NCBI GenBank assembly: GCA_002393965.1
Contig: DGSL01000028.1
Span: forward strand, 31,419-84,273
From: Bacteroidales bacterium UBA4363
GTDB lineage: Bacteria; Bacteroidota; Bacteroidia; Bacteroidales; Paludibacteraceae
Length of the DNA: 52,855 nucleotides
Reading direction: 5' to 3'
Shown: positions 42,281-50,730 of the stretch, piece after piece
Layout of the letters: each line of letters begins with the position of its first letter
Position numbering within the stretch: position 1 is the stretch's first letter
Made by a program: the position numbers and the translations under genes
The notes under the pieces: generated by a model
Database searches by the model: none
The model's input: the letters and a program-made list of their open reading frames with translations, nothing else
What the model was told of the DNA's origin: nothing

Positions 42281-43639
42281 TTGCTTCCTCAAACTAATCT
42301 CCTTTTTATTTTGGCTTCTTTTCCTATACAGTTTTTAGGTTTCGATTTCTCTTCCTATCTCTCTTTCTCCGCCACTATTCTCTTTCTACTTCTTTCGGCT
42401 TTTATGTCTGCATCCGAAGTCGCTTTTTTTTCTTTGACTCCAGCTGACATCCAGATTTTACAGAACACCGATCGCAGAAATGACAAGTTGGCCCTGAATT
42501 TAATCTCAAATCCTCAACGTCTACTTGCCACAATCCTGACTGGCAACAATCTGGTAAATATCACCATCGTCATTCTTTCTACCTTCACCACTCATCGCAT
42601 CTTCAATTTTGGAGAACATGCTATCTGGGAATTTATTTTCCAAACCGTATTCATAACATTTCTTTTACTTCTCTTCGGTGAAATTATCCCTAAAATATAT
42701 GCCACCTTCTCACGACTGGGTGTTGCGAGAAGACACGCTCCCATCCTTTATGCATTCTCATCTCTGTTCTATCCTGTATCCAAAATCCTGATAGGAACTT
42801 CTGGCATCTTCAGCAAAAAATTGGAAAAAGCCCACCATACATCCATTTCCGTTGACGAACTGTCTACAGCATTAGAACTCACTAGCAAAAACGAAAAAAT
42901 ATCCGAAGAGAGCGAACTGCTCAAGGGCATTATCAATTTCGGTAACATTTCTGTCAACCAGGTGATGACTGCCCGTTTGAACATGACATGCCTCAACATC
43001 TCCTCTCCCTTCAAGAAAGTCCTTAGTCTTGTAGCCGAAACCGGATATTCTCGCATCCCTGTATTCAGCGGTTCTGAAGATAATATACGCGGTATTCTCT
43101 ATGTCAAAGATCTGTTGCCTCATCTCGACAAAGGAGACAATTTTCGTTGGCAGTCTCTGGTTCGTAATGCGTATTTCGTACCAGAAACCAAAATGATCGA
43201 TGACCTCCTGACAGACTTCCAGAAAAACAAGATTCACATAGCCATTGTTGTGGATGAATACGGCGGAACTTCCGGAGTAGTCACAATGAAGGACATCCTG
43301 GAAGAAATCATAGGTAATATCAGCGACGAATACGACGACGAGGAACCCACACTATATCATAAATTAGGTCCGTCTTCATACCTTTTTGAAGCGAAAATTC
43401 CTCTCAATGACTTTTTTCGCATCGAAGGTATTTTCGAAGATGACTTTAACGATCTTTCCGATGAAGTCGAAACACTGGCTGGACTGATTCTCGAAATAAA
43501 AGGCGAGATACCTGTCAATAAGGAAAAGATTCTTTACAAGAACTACGAGTTTCTGATCGAAAGAGCGGACAACCGTCACATCGTCTCTGTTCGGCTCAAT
43601 ATTCTCCCACACGAAACTTCCACTCAAAACAAACAATGA
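42281..43639 (+). CDS. gldE: gliding motility-associated protein GldE (CNNM/CBS/CorC-type membrane protein)
   Basis: Membrane protein needed, with GldD, for type IX secretion and gliding in Flavobacterium. The N-terminal CNNM (DUF21) domain has helices at ~28-48 (ILFLLLSAFMSASEVAFFSLT), ~90 and ~130. Two CBS motifs follow (NQVMTARLNMTCLNISS; ARNAYFVPETKMIDDLLTDFQKNKIHIAIVVDEYGGTSGVVTMKDILEEIIG is the second). The C-terminal CorC/HlyC domain closes it. No ATG lies early enough to include the first helix, so the start is most probably TTG at 42281. It overlaps gldD by 4 nt. 452 aa. Confidence 0.88.
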   Translation: MLPQTNLLFILASFPIQFLGFDFSSYLSFSATILFLLLSAFMSASEVAFFSLTPADIQILQNTDRRNDKLALNLISNPQRLLATILTGNNLVNITIVILSTFTTHRIFNFGEHAIWEFIFQTVFITFLLLLFGEIIPKIYATFSRLGVARRHAPILYAFSSLFYPVSKILIGTSGIFSKKLEKAHHTSISVDELSTALELTSKNEKISEESELLKGIINFGNISVNQVMTARLNMTCLNISSPFKKVLSLVAETGYSRIPVFSGSEDNIRGILYVKDLLPHLDKGDNFRWQSLVRNAYFVPETKMIDDLLTDFQKNKIHIAIVVDEYGGTSGVVTMKDILEEIIGNISDEYDDEEPTLYHKLGPSSYLFEAKIPLNDFFRIEGIFEDDFNDLSDEVETLAGLILEIKGEIPVNKEKILYKNYEFLIERADNRHIVSVRLNILPHETSTQNKQ

Positions 43640-44202
43640 AACATATTCTGCTCATAATTTGCACTGCCGTTCTGTTTGTTTCGTGTTCACACGAGACTCC
43701 TAAACCTTATGGATATTTCCGAATCGACCTTCCTCAGCATGAATACATATCCTACGATAGCATTTACCCTCCATGCTCCTTTGATGTGTCCGCTTTTTCG
43801 CAAGTTATAAACCGCAAGGCTCGGGACGGAAAAAGCGAATGGATTGACATTGTATATCCGTCTCTGAATGGTCGTATTTATTGTAACTACACAGACATAA
43901 ATGGAAATTTCAGGGCTCTGAGTGAGGATAGTCGTAATCTCGTTTACAAACACACCGTGCGGGCCGATGCAATCATCGAACACCCTTTTGAAAACCAAGA
44001 AAACCATGTTTATGGTATTCTCTATGAAATTACAGGTAATGCAGCATCACCAATTCAGTTCATCGTAACCGATAGTACCCGTCACTTCCTTCGTGGCTCG
44101 CTCTATTTCAACAATACCCCGAACGCCGACTCGATTGCACCCGTTACCGCATATATCGAATCCGACATTCGACATCTTATTGAATCTGTCAATTGGAAAT
44201 AA
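43636..44202 (+). CDS. gldD: gliding motility lipoprotein GldD
   Basis: Lipoprotein required for gliding and T9SS function. The signal MKHILLIICTAVLFVSC ends in a lipobox Cys. The mature start PKPYGYFRIDLPQHEY is diagnostic for the family. Length 188 aa is typical. It is translationally coupled to gldE (ATGA overlap) and followed 10 nt later by a PPTase gene. The presence of GldD/GldE fits the T9SS sorting domain seen at 31 kb. Confidence 0.92.
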   Translation: MKHILLIICTAVLFVSCSHETPKPYGYFRIDLPQHEYISYDSIYPPCSFDVSAFSQVINRKARDGKSEWIDIVYPSLNGRIYCNYTDINGNFRALSEDSRNLVYKHTVRADAIIEHPFENQENHVYGILYEITGNAASPIQFIVTDSTRHFLRGSLYFNNTPNADSIAPVTAYIESDIRHLIESVNWK

Positions 44203-44212
44203 AAGATTCCAG

Positions 44213-44857
44213 ATGCCGCTGCTGAAAATATTCCACCCCACTACTGATAGCCAGATAGGCATCTGGAAAATATCCGAATCCACTTCGGAACTATCCGCCA
44301 TGCTTCCTCACGAAATTTTGAACGACGATCTTTTTAGTCTTATTTCTGCTCCCTCTCGCCGTAAGGAATTTCTTGCTGTCAGATGCCTTCTGCAAAAGAT
44401 GACTGATTCTTCCTTACGTATCGCTTACAACAATCGAAAACCCATACTTGTCAACGACAACCGAAGAATTAGCATTTCTCACTCCAAAGATTTCGCAACC
44501 ATAGCTCTTCTTCCTGAACACAATACATCCGCAATTGATATCGAGTGTTTTTCTGGACGGGCACTTCGAATCGCCGAGAAATTCCTTTCCTGCTCGGAAT
44601 TACAGTTTATTCAGTCTTCCTCCAACCCGGATTTTTTCGCAACCCTCTTTTGGTCCATCAAGGAGTCTGTATTTAAATCTATGGACGATGGTTGTTATGA
44701 TTTTCGATCGCATATTACAATTCATACAGATACCTTTCCTTCTTCGCTGAATGGAACTTGCACTGCATCCGAGTCCTGTTCACATAACAAGACATTATTC
44801 CATGTCCAATATTGGAAATCTCATCACTTCATTCTGACTTTCGCTTCTCCATTATGA
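44213..44857 (+). CDS. 4'-phosphopantetheinyl transferase superfamily protein
   Basis: Transfers phosphopantetheine from CoA to carrier proteins. The two signature blocks are AIDIECFSGRALRIAEKFLS (metal-binding Asp and Glu) and FWSIKESVFKSM (WxxKEA-type). The fold fits the Sfp-like type, with an N-terminal half ending in RISISHSKDFATIALL. The start at 44213 is chosen because it lies 10 nt after the gldD stop; the longer frame overlaps gldD. The ATGA stop/start overlaps the next gene. 214 aa. The acceptor protein is unknown (ACP, or an aryl polyene or NRPS carrier). Confidence 0.88.
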   Translation: MPLLKIFHPTTDSQIGIWKISESTSELSAMLPHEILNDDLFSLISAPSRRKEFLAVRCLLQKMTDSSLRIAYNNRKPILVNDNRRISISHSKDFATIALLPEHNTSAIDIECFSGRALRIAEKFLSCSELQFIQSSSNPDFFATLFWSIKESVFKSMDDGCYDFRSHITIHTDTFPSSLNGTCTASESCSHNKTLFHVQYWKSHHFILTFASPL

Positions 44858-45573
44858 AAATCTACGAATCCATTCTTAAGGCTCGGGCTGAAGGAAGAAA
44901 ACTTTTGGCTGTACTTATCGATCCCGACAAGACATCATCCATCTCCTCCTTCTCGGATGACCTGCAACCAGATTTCTTCTTTGTAGGAGGTTCTCTTACT
45001 TCTATGCCTGTCCAGGAAACCGTATCTTTTCTCAAACAAAAATTTAAATCTCCCGTCCTCCTCTTTCCTGGTAATGCCACACAGCTCTCTGACAAAGCAG
45101 ATGCACTGCTGTTTCTCTCTCTCATCTCCGGACGCAACCCGGATTTCCTGATCGGACAACACGTCCTGGCTGCACCATTCATTCGCCATTGCGGAATCGA
45201 ATGTATCCCGACGGGATATATGCTGATTGCTTCTGACAACTTGTCTTCCGTCGCCTACGTCAGCCAGACCATGCCGATTCCTGCCTCTAAAGATGATATC
45301 GCAGTGGCAACCGCCATGGCTGGTGAACTGTTGGGACTCCGAATGATATACCTGGAAGGCGGATCTGGAACAACATCTCCCATACCGCCTCATATCATAT
45401 CTTCCGTCCGGCAACACGTAACCCTACCTCTTATTGTTGGCGGAGGAATCCGGAACGAACAACAAGCAAAACAAGCGTTTGACGCTGGGGCTGACATGAT
45501 TGTCGTTGGAAATTCTATCGAGACTGATTCAACCGTGGCTGAAAAACTCATCTCTTACATACAATCACTGTAA
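44854..45573 (+). CDS. geranylgeranylglyceryl/heptaprenylglyceryl phosphate synthase family protein
   Basis: TIM-barrel prenyltransferase that joins a polyprenyl diphosphate to glycerol-1-phosphate (GGGPS/PcrB family). LLAVLIDPDKTSS is the hallmark N-terminal motif. FFVGGSLT, YLEGGSGTTSPIP, VGGGIRNEQQAKQAFDAGADMIVVGNSIE carry the phosphate-binding loops. Length 239 aa fits. The start overlaps the PPTase stop (ATGA). Family members are known in Bacteroidota, where they are proposed to make archaeal-like ether lipid precursors; the product here is inferred. Confidence 0.92.
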   Translation: MKIYESILKARAEGRKLLAVLIDPDKTSSISSFSDDLQPDFFFVGGSLTSMPVQETVSFLKQKFKSPVLLFPGNATQLSDKADALLFLSLISGRNPDFLIGQHVLAAPFIRHCGIECIPTGYMLIASDNLSSVAYVSQTMPIPASKDDIAVATAMAGELLGLRMIYLEGGSGTTSPIPPHIISSVRQHVTLPLIVGGGIRNEQQAKQAFDAGADMIVVGNSIETDSTVAEKLISYIQSL

Positions 45574-45674
45574 AACAATTCTCAACATCCCTACCATACA
45601 ACAATAAACAGGATAACGGTTTCTTGTTTTACCATTTTCTTAATCTTTCATTTTGTTGTTTCAATAAATTATCT

Positions 45675-45682
45675 TACTTTTG
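45675..45682 (+). promoter_or_regulatory. -7 promoter element of tRNA-Glu
   Basis: TACTTTTG fits TAnnTTTG, 41 nt before the tRNA. A small hairpin ACAGAC/GTCTGT lies in between, in the part removed by processing. Confidence 0.65.
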
Positions 45683-45723
45683 CAACGCAAAAAAACAGAC
45701 AGATAGTCTGTCTCTTATGCCAC

Positions 45724-45796
45724 GGCGCATTCGTCTAGTGGCCTAGGACGCGGCCCTCTCACGGCTGAAACCCGGGTTCGACTCCCGGTTGCGCTA
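45724..45796 (+). tRNA. tRNA-Glu (anticodon CTC)
   Basis: Cloverleaf: acceptor GGCGCAT/TTGCGCT (one mismatch at 7-66 and G-T at 1-72), D-stem GTCT/GGAC, anticodon stem CGGCC/GGCTG with loop CTCTCAC, T-arm CCGGG/CCCGG with loop TTCGACT, discriminator A. 73 nt; CCA is not encoded. The rest of the 45574-45935 gap holds only its promoter and terminator and the recA promoter. Confidence 0.95.
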
Positions 45797-45802
45797 CTCT
45801 GA

Positions 45803-45850
45803 AGACATTTTGTCGTTCCTACGACAAAATGTCTTTTTCTTTTTCCTTTT
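45803..45850 (+). terminator. terminator after tRNA-Glu
   Basis: AGACATTTTGTCG (45803-45815) pairs perfectly with CGACAAAATGTCT (45822-45834), followed by a T-rich tract. Confidence 0.9.
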
Positions 45851-45897
45851 TTCTTGAAAGTTTTCCCTATATACTCTCCTTTTTCTGTCAAATTAAG

Positions 45898-45905
45898 TAT
45901 CTTTG
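45898..45905 (+). promoter_or_regulatory. -7 promoter element of recA
   Basis: TATCTTTG, 30 nt before the ATG at 45936. It overlaps the TTG at 45903, so that upstream start cannot be used. Confidence 0.75.
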
Positions 45906-45935
45906 AGGAGATTACAAATTTTACTCATTATTTCT

Positions 45936-46976
45936 ATGACAGATTCTGAAGAAACAAAACAGGCTACCGGGAGAAAACCATCTCCTGAAAAACTGAAGGC
46001 CCTCCAACTTGCAATGGAGAAAATAGAAAAAGACCAAGGAAAAGGTTCTATCATGCTTCTTGGCGATGACAAAGTAGAAGATGTTGATGTAATTCCGACT
46101 GGATCTATCGGACTCAATGCCGCCCTTGGCGTTGGAGGATACCCGAAAGGACGTATCATCGAAATCTATGGACCGGAATCATCGGGTAAAACCACACTGG
46201 CCATTCATGCAATCGCAGAGACTCAACGTCAAGGCGGTATCGCTGCCATTATTGATGCCGAACACGCTTTCGATCGCTTTTACGCAGCTTCTCTCGGTGT
46301 TGATATCAACGCTCTGCTCATCTCCCAACCAGATAGCGGAGAACAGGCTTTGGAAATTGCGGACCAACTCATTCGCTCTTCAGCTCTTGACCTGGTCGTG
46401 ATTGATTCCGTTGCTGCTCTGACTCCCAAAGCAGAACTGGAAGGCGATATGGGAGAAAACAAAGTTGGACTCCAGGCACGACTCATGTCCCAGGCTCTCC
46501 GCAAACTCACTGCTTCCATTTCCAAAACCAATACCACTTGTATTTTTATCAACCAACTTCGCGAAAAGATCGGCGTAATGTTTGGTAACCCGGAAACCAC
46601 AACAGGAGGTAATGCGCTGAAATTCTACGCATCTGTACGACTGGACATACGTCGGATTAGCCAAATCAAAGATGGAGATAAAGTCATCGGAAACCAGACT
46701 CGGGTCAAAGTCGTTAAAAATAAGGTAGCACCACCATTCCGGAAAGCTGAATTCGATATTATGTTCGGCGAGGGAATCTCCGTGACTGGCGAAGTCGTGG
46801 ATCTCGGAGTTGAGTTTGGAATCATTAAGAAAAGCGGCTCTTGGTTCAGCTATGAGGATTCCAGACTCGCCCAAGGACGTGATGCGGTCAAACAGTTACT
46901 CAAAGACAACCCGGAACTTCTCGACGAACTCAAGGTCAAAGTATTCGAGGCCATGAAGAATCACAAAAAAGAATAA
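45936..46976 (+). CDS. recA: recombinase RecA
   Basis: ATP-dependent strand-exchange protein for homologous recombination and the DNA-damage response. Walker A is GPESSGKT (~79-86), Walker [14 protein letters not shown]1 near [11 protein letters not shown] and L2 around [25 protein letters not shown]. The ATG at 45936 gives 346 aa, the usual size; the longer frame begins inside the promoter. A lipoprotein gene follows after 15 nt. No LexA-type box was recognised upstream. Confidence 0.98.
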   Translation: MTDSEETKQATGRKPSPEKLKALQLAMEKIEKDQGKGSIMLLGDDKVEDVDVIPTGSIGLNAALGVGGYPKGRIIEIYGPESSGKTTLAIHAIAETQRQGGIAAIIDAEHAFDRFYAASLGVDINALLISQPDSGEQALEIADQLIRSSALDLVVIDSVAALTPKAELEGDMGENKVGLQARLMSQALRKLTASISKTNTTCIFINQLREKIGVMFGNPETTTGGNALKFYASVRLDIRRISQIKDGDKVIGNQTRVKVVKNKVAPPFRKAEFDIMFGEGISVTGEVVDLGVEFGIIKKSGSWFSYEDSRLAQGRDAVKQLLKDNPELLDELKVKVFEAMKNHKKE

Positions 46977-46991
46977 CTTTTTAGTACTACA

Positions 46992-47612
46992 ATGAAAAAA
47001 CATCTTTTATTCCTTTCTGCTGCCCTGACATTGGGCTTGCTGCTCTCCTCTTGTTCTTCCAGTTCCAAAACTGGTTCGTCAGGTACCCTGCTCGGACTTT
47101 GGCAGTGCACTGACGTATCTTCTTCCGTTGCTGGCAAAAATATAAGCGGACTCACCGACAATAAATATCTCAAACTCTTTACTATCGGCTTCGCTGGCAT
47201 CAACAATGGTGTCTATGCTCGCGTCGGACAATCGGGTTCTGGAGTGACTGCGGACCTCTCTGCCGTTGCTGCTGCTGCTTCCGCTCTCTATTCTGGGACT
47301 GGGAAAGCATCCGATTGGAAGAAATTTCTGACTCGCGGTTCTTTCTCGACGGATGGCAATACGCTTACCCTCACCCGCTCTAACGACGGAGGTGTAGAGA
47401 CCTATACCTATTCTATCTCTGGCAATACGCTCTCCCTCTCTCAGGAAATTGCAAACGCCTCCTCCAATGCCACTGTTTCCAACGTGGTTTCAGTTCTCAA
47501 CTCTGTATTGGGCTCTCAACAGCAAATCAACACATCAGCCAATATTGTTTATACCTATAAAAGAGCAACCATCGCCGAGATCATTGCCTCGTTTAAGAGT
47601 ATGAATCAGTAA
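46992..47612 (+). CDS. predicted lipoprotein with lipocalin-like beta-rich domain
   Basis: Signal MKKHLLFLSAALTLGLLLSSC ends in a lipobox, followed by a Ser-rich linker. The mature domain begins GTLLGLWQCTDV and later has SFSTDGNTLTLTRSNDG and YTYSISGNTLSLSQE, the pattern of small lipocalin-like barrels. No specific family is assigned. It starts 15 nt after recA with no promoter of its own, so it likely rides on the recA transcript. A link to DNA repair is not implied. 206 aa. Confidence 0.8.
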   Translation: MKKHLLFLSAALTLGLLLSSCSSSSKTGSSGTLLGLWQCTDVSSSVAGKNISGLTDNKYLKLFTIGFAGINNGVYARVGQSGSGVTADLSAVAAAASALYSGTGKASDWKKFLTRGSFSTDGNTLTLTRSNDGGVETYTYSISGNTLSLSQEIANASSNATVSNVVSVLNSVLGSQQQINTSANIVYTYKRATIAEIIASFKSMNQ

Positions 47613-47628
47613 CAATTCCTTTTTTAGC

Positions 47629-47669
47629 AAACAAAGCGGGCCGCAATCATTATGCGGCCCGCTTTGTTT
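47629..47669. terminator. bidirectional terminator downstream of the recA unit
   Basis: A 17-bp perfect stem, AAACAAAGCGGGCCGCA with TGCGGCCCGCTTTGTTT around a 7-nt loop. It lies between convergent genes. Confidence 0.9.
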
Positions 47670-47682
47670 CTTATGCTTTTTC

Positions 47683-48132
47683 TTAATGCACAGATACTAT
47701 TCGGTCTACTACATATCGGCTCATACCTCTCCAAGGCAATGTTCCATTGTATTCTTTGTAATGTAACTCTACCGTTTTGCTGCTGCAACGCATCAATGAA
47801 TCAGCCACCGCCTGATCCTCTACGGAGAATTCAAACTCATTCGACTGAACCAATGATGTACCTGCCTTCATTCCGTTTCCCTTAAAGCCTGCCTGTATCA
47901 GCTTCCCTTCATTGGTCTTGAACAGATAACCCTTATTCACTACATAATTCAACTCGCCGGCTTTTACTCCCTCTCCAAATACGAAATAGAAATGGAAATA
48001 AAACCATCCTCCGCAGACCAGCAAAAGTAAAAACACAACCAGACATCCGATTTTCTTCAATTTCTTGACAAAACTCTTCTGGGGTGTAGCCGATACTTCC
48101 TGTATCACATCTTTTTCGTCATTCGTTTCCAT
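47683..48132 (-). CDS. single-pass membrane protein, conserved in Bacteroidales, unknown function
   Basis: A ~28-residue cytoplasmic N-terminus, one membrane helix (GCLVVFLLLLVCGGWFYFHFYFVF) and an extracytoplasmic domain (GYLFKTNEGKLIQAGF, YNGTLPWRGMSRYVVDRI). Similar proteins are often mislabelled 6-phosphogluconate dehydrogenase in public annotation; nothing in the sequence supports an enzyme. 149 aa. Own promoter upstream, ending at the shared terminator. Confidence 0.8.
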   Translation of the reverse strand: METNDEKDVIQEVSATPQKSFVKKLKKIGCLVVFLLLLVCGGWFYFHFYFVFGEGVKAGELNYVVNKGYLFKTNEGKLIQAGFKGNGMKAGTSLVQSNEFEFSVEDQAVADSLMRCSSKTVELHYKEYNGTLPWRGMSRYVVDRIVSVH

Positions 48133-48158
48133 TTTTATTCTGTGATTAGTATTTTATG

Positions 48159-48166
48159 CAAAAATA
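48159..48166 (-). promoter_or_regulatory. -7 promoter element of the single-pass membrane protein gene
   Basis: TATTTTTG read on the minus strand, 27 nt upstream of the ATG at 48132. Confidence 0.6.
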
Positions 48167-48293
48167 GAATCTTTTCTTTTATACAATTCCCCCGTTCTCC
48201 TGCTTTTTCATAATTCAGATCTTTTTTTGATTTCTGTCCGGGTAAAAGAAGGAGCAGATAATAACAATCCATTTCGGGGTGTCTTTTATCTCT

Positions 48294-48887
48294 TTATTCG
48301 CCCTGACGCCATTCGTCCTTCGCCTTCTCGTATTCCTTTGCCGCCAAAGCCAGTTTCTCATACCATTCCGCACCGAATTTCCGAATCAACGGTTCCTTTA
48401 GAAATTCATACACGCGTACTCCAAGCGACAATCCTTTCTTTTCTGCACACTGACACAGTTTCCAGCGATGGTAATTGACCCCGACAAATCCTTTGTACCG
48501 TGTGACACGTATTGGGTATAAGGAACACGAAATAGGTTTCCTGAAACGTATCCTGCCTTCCAGATAGGCTTCTTCCAGCGCACATTTCGTAATATTACCA
48601 TCTTGATAGGAAAAAACACACTCTCGACCGTTTACAATAGAGGTCACCTCATCACCCTCATTGTCTGTATACGACACCCCTTGCTTCGCAATCACAGCTT
48701 TTGCAACAGGCGTAAGACGCGACTCTATCTCTGGCAACGCAGCCTCTATCTCCTCTTTTTCACCGGGCTCCAACGGTGCTCCCGCATCACCTTCCACACA
48801 GCATTCGCCCCTGCATTTCTCCACATCACAGACAAAACACTTGTCAAACACGTCAAAACTGACTACCGCATCATCTATCTGTATCAT
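48294..48887 (-). CDS. DUF3109 family cysteine-rich protein
   Basis: Conserved Bacteroidota protein with a probable metal or iron-sulfur site. Cysteines cluster as CFVCDVEKCRGECC near residues 17-30, with ECVFSY, KCALEE, PISCSLYPIRV and KLCQCAEKKG further on, as in YkgJ-like zinc/iron-chelating proteins. No signal peptide. 197 aa. Its start overlaps the ruvC end by 17 nt, placing it last in the rsmD-DUF4286-ruvC cluster. Function unknown. Confidence 0.88.
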   Translation of the reverse strand: MIQIDDAVVSFDVFDKCFVCDVEKCRGECCVEGDAGAPLEPGEKEEIEAALPEIESRLTPVAKAVIAKQGVSYTDNEGDEVTSIVNGRECVFSYQDGNITKCALEEAYLEGRIRFRKPISCSLYPIRVTRYKGFVGVNYHRWKLCQCAEKKGLSLGVRVYEFLKEPLIRKFGAEWYEKLALAAKEYEKAKDEWRQGE

Positions 48888-49680
48888 CGTTTCTGATCTT
48901 TGTTTCTTTTGATTCTATATTTTCTCCTCTCCTCTCTTCTCTTTCCCTTCGTTCCTGGGCTCGGTGTCTTGCCAGGATTTCCCACTCATTCTCCGCCTTC
49001 TCCGTTCGCATGGTTCGATGCACCTTCTTCCCGTTCCCTCTTATAATAGAGGCGAAGTGCGCATTCTTCTCATTCACTTCCGACTCGGTTTCTCCACTCA
49101 CCCGGGACGCATTTCTTCGGGCATACTCTTTCCAGTTTCGGTACGTCCCTTTGGTTTCTATTCCTCTGCTCGTCTCTATGTAATGACACATCGCCACGCC
49201 CAGCGCATCTGTTGCATCCAGTTTCTCTGGCATCATGGCATCTGGGATGTGCAACATGCGTTGTAGCATGTACGCGACCTGCTCCTTGGCTGCCTGACCG
49301 TTACCCGTGATCGCCATTTTTACCTTCAGCGGCGCATACTCTGCTATGGGAAGCTCACGGTACAACCCGGCGGCCATTGCCACTCCCTGAGCACGGCCGA
49401 GTTTCAGCATCGATTGCACGTTCTTCCCGAAGAAGGGAGCCTCCAGACACATCTCATCCGGAACGTAACGGTCAATCAGTGTAACCAACTCTGTGAATAT
49501 CTGACGTAAGGTAAGATAGTGATCCTTCACTTTACGGAAATCCAACACACCCATATCCACCAGCTCTGGCTTATTGAGACTCGTCACACGCAACAACCCA
49601 TATCCCATGACATTACTGCCTGGGTCAATCCCCAATATCAGCCGTTCCGGTCGCTTTGTCCCTTGATTCGCCTTTTCCAT
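48871..49680 (-). CDS. ruvC: crossover junction endodeoxyribonuclease RuvC with long charged C-terminal tail
   Basis: Resolves Holliday junctions at the end of recombination. RNase H-fold active site: Asp19 in LILGIDPGSNVMGYG, Glu80 in CLEAPFFGKNVQSMLKLGRAQG, Asp155 and Asp158 in EKLDATDALGVAMCH. The start at 49680 is chosen because it gives the usual short N-terminus; the frame extending to 49815 overlaps DUF4286. The core ends near 170, yet ~95 more residues follow, rich in Lys, Arg and Glu (AQERREREERRGENIESK), absent from E. coli RuvC (173 aa). 269 aa. Confidence 0.93.
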   Translation of the reverse strand: MEKANQGTKRPERLILGIDPGSNVMGYGLLRVTSLNKPELVDMGVLDFRKVKDHYLTLRQIFTELVTLIDRYVPDEMCLEAPFFGKNVQSMLKLGRAQGVAMAAGLYRELPIAEYAPLKVKMAITGNGQAAKEQVAYMLQRMLHIPDAMMPEKLDATDALGVAMCHYIETSRGIETKGTYRNWKEYARRNASRVSGETESEVNEKNAHFASIIRGNGKKVHRTMRTEKAENEWEILARHRAQERREREERRGENIESKETKIRNDDTDR

Positions 49681-49715
49681 CTTTTTTTGTATTCTCTTCC
49701 TGATGACTCGGTGTC

Positions 49716-50027
49716 TTATTGCAGAACTTCCATCAACGTCGTGAATCCCAACACCGTTTCTCCGAATTTCTGCCGTAGCATCATTTCCGTTCTCTCTCGT
49801 TCCCTTTCCGCCCATGCTTCATAGACCACCATGCTCTCTGCGCGCAACTGGACCGAGATGGCTACCGACTCGTCTCCAAATCCGGAAGAAGACATCACAC
49901 GACTCACCACCGGATCCTTCAACACTCCTGTCGCTTCCATTCTCGGCAGATGTTCTGCCCGCAACCATTCCAGAAAGGTCTCTACCCTTTCTTCTTCCAT
50001 ACAATACGTTGTGTTACAGATAATCAT
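49716..50027 (-). CDS. DUF4286 family protein
   Basis: Small soluble protein with a ferredoxin-like pattern. MIICNTTYCMEEERVETFLEWLRAEHLPRM and SVQLRAESMVVYEAWAERERERTEMMLRQKFGETVLGFTTLMEVL match the family, which is usually found beside rsmD or ruvC in Bacteroidota. 103 aa. 25 nt after rsmD and 35 nt before ruvC. Function unknown. Confidence 0.88.
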   Translation of the reverse strand: MIICNTTYCMEEERVETFLEWLRAEHLPRMEATGVLKDPVVSRVMSSSGFGDESVAISVQLRAESMVVYEAWAERERERTEMMLRQKFGETVLGFTTLMEVLQ

Positions 50028-50052
50028 TCTTCCTCCCTGTTTCCCGCTTTCC

Positions 50053-50610
50053 TTATGGCATTTCTTTCCCGTCTCCAGCCGGCTCGAAGAAGCTGAAATT
50101 CACGTTGCCGTAGTGTCGGTGCTCCACAAAATATCGATGCTCTGAGAAGTCCTTCTTAGGACCATGCTCAAGGACGAATAGCCCGCCTTCTTTCAGTAGG
50201 TGTCCCACCATGATCATGTCCGGCAACGAGTCCAGTTCCTCCATCTGATAGGGAGGATCGGCAAATATCAAATCATACTTTCTTCGACAACTTTTCACGT
50301 ATTTGAATACATCGCCTTGGACCACTTCCATATTCTCAAAACCGAGAACATCTGTCATTTTTCGGATGAAAGCGGCATGCAGGCGGTTCTTCTCCACCGT
50401 CATAACCGTACGGCATCCTCGCGAGGCGAACTCATACCCGATACTGCCGGTCCCTCCGAAGAGATCCAACACGTCCAGCGACTCCATCTCCACACGGTTC
50501 GCCAATACATTGAATAACCCCTCTTTCGCAAAGTCCGTCGTCGGACGTGCCGTCAGCCCCTGGGGCGGGTCGATTTTCCTGCCCCTGCGACTCCCACTGA
50601 TGATTCTCAT
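50053..50610 (-). CDS. rsmD: 16S rRNA (guanine(966)-N(2))-methyltransferase RsmD
   Basis: SAM-dependent N2-methylation of 16S G966. MRIISGSRRGRKIDPPQGLTARPTTDFAKEGLFNVL is the diagnostic start. The SAM-binding motif is LDLFGGTGSIGYEFASRG, and the catalytic DPPY lies in LIFADPPYQMEELD. Length 185 aa is normal. First of the four-gene minus-strand cluster. No clear TAnnTTTG lies in the 120-nt gap upstream, so it may be transcribed with the 229-aa gene. Confidence 0.95.
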   Translation of the reverse strand: MRIISGSRRGRKIDPPQGLTARPTTDFAKEGLFNVLANRVEMESLDVLDLFGGTGSIGYEFASRGCRTVMTVEKNRLHAAFIRKMTDVLGFENMEVVQGDVFKYVKSCRRKYDLIFADPPYQMEELDSLPDMIMVGHLLKEGGLFVLEHGPKKDFSEHRYFVEHRHYGNVNFSFFEPAGDGKEMP

Positions 50611-50684
50611 CTTTCCCGTTTCTTTAAGAAAAGAAGAGGGATTCGCTACTGGCTTGGCAACGCATCCCCCTTTTTATGGTTCTC

Positions 50685-50704
50685 TCCGGATTTCAACATC
50701 CGGA
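50685..50704. other. 7-bp inverted repeat between rsmD and the 229-aa gene
   Basis: TCCGGAT and ATCCGGA flank a 6-nt loop without a T-run on either side. It may be a processing hairpin or chance. Confidence 0.35.
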
Positions 50705-50730
50705 TTATCCTGATTCGTATCTTTTGTCTC

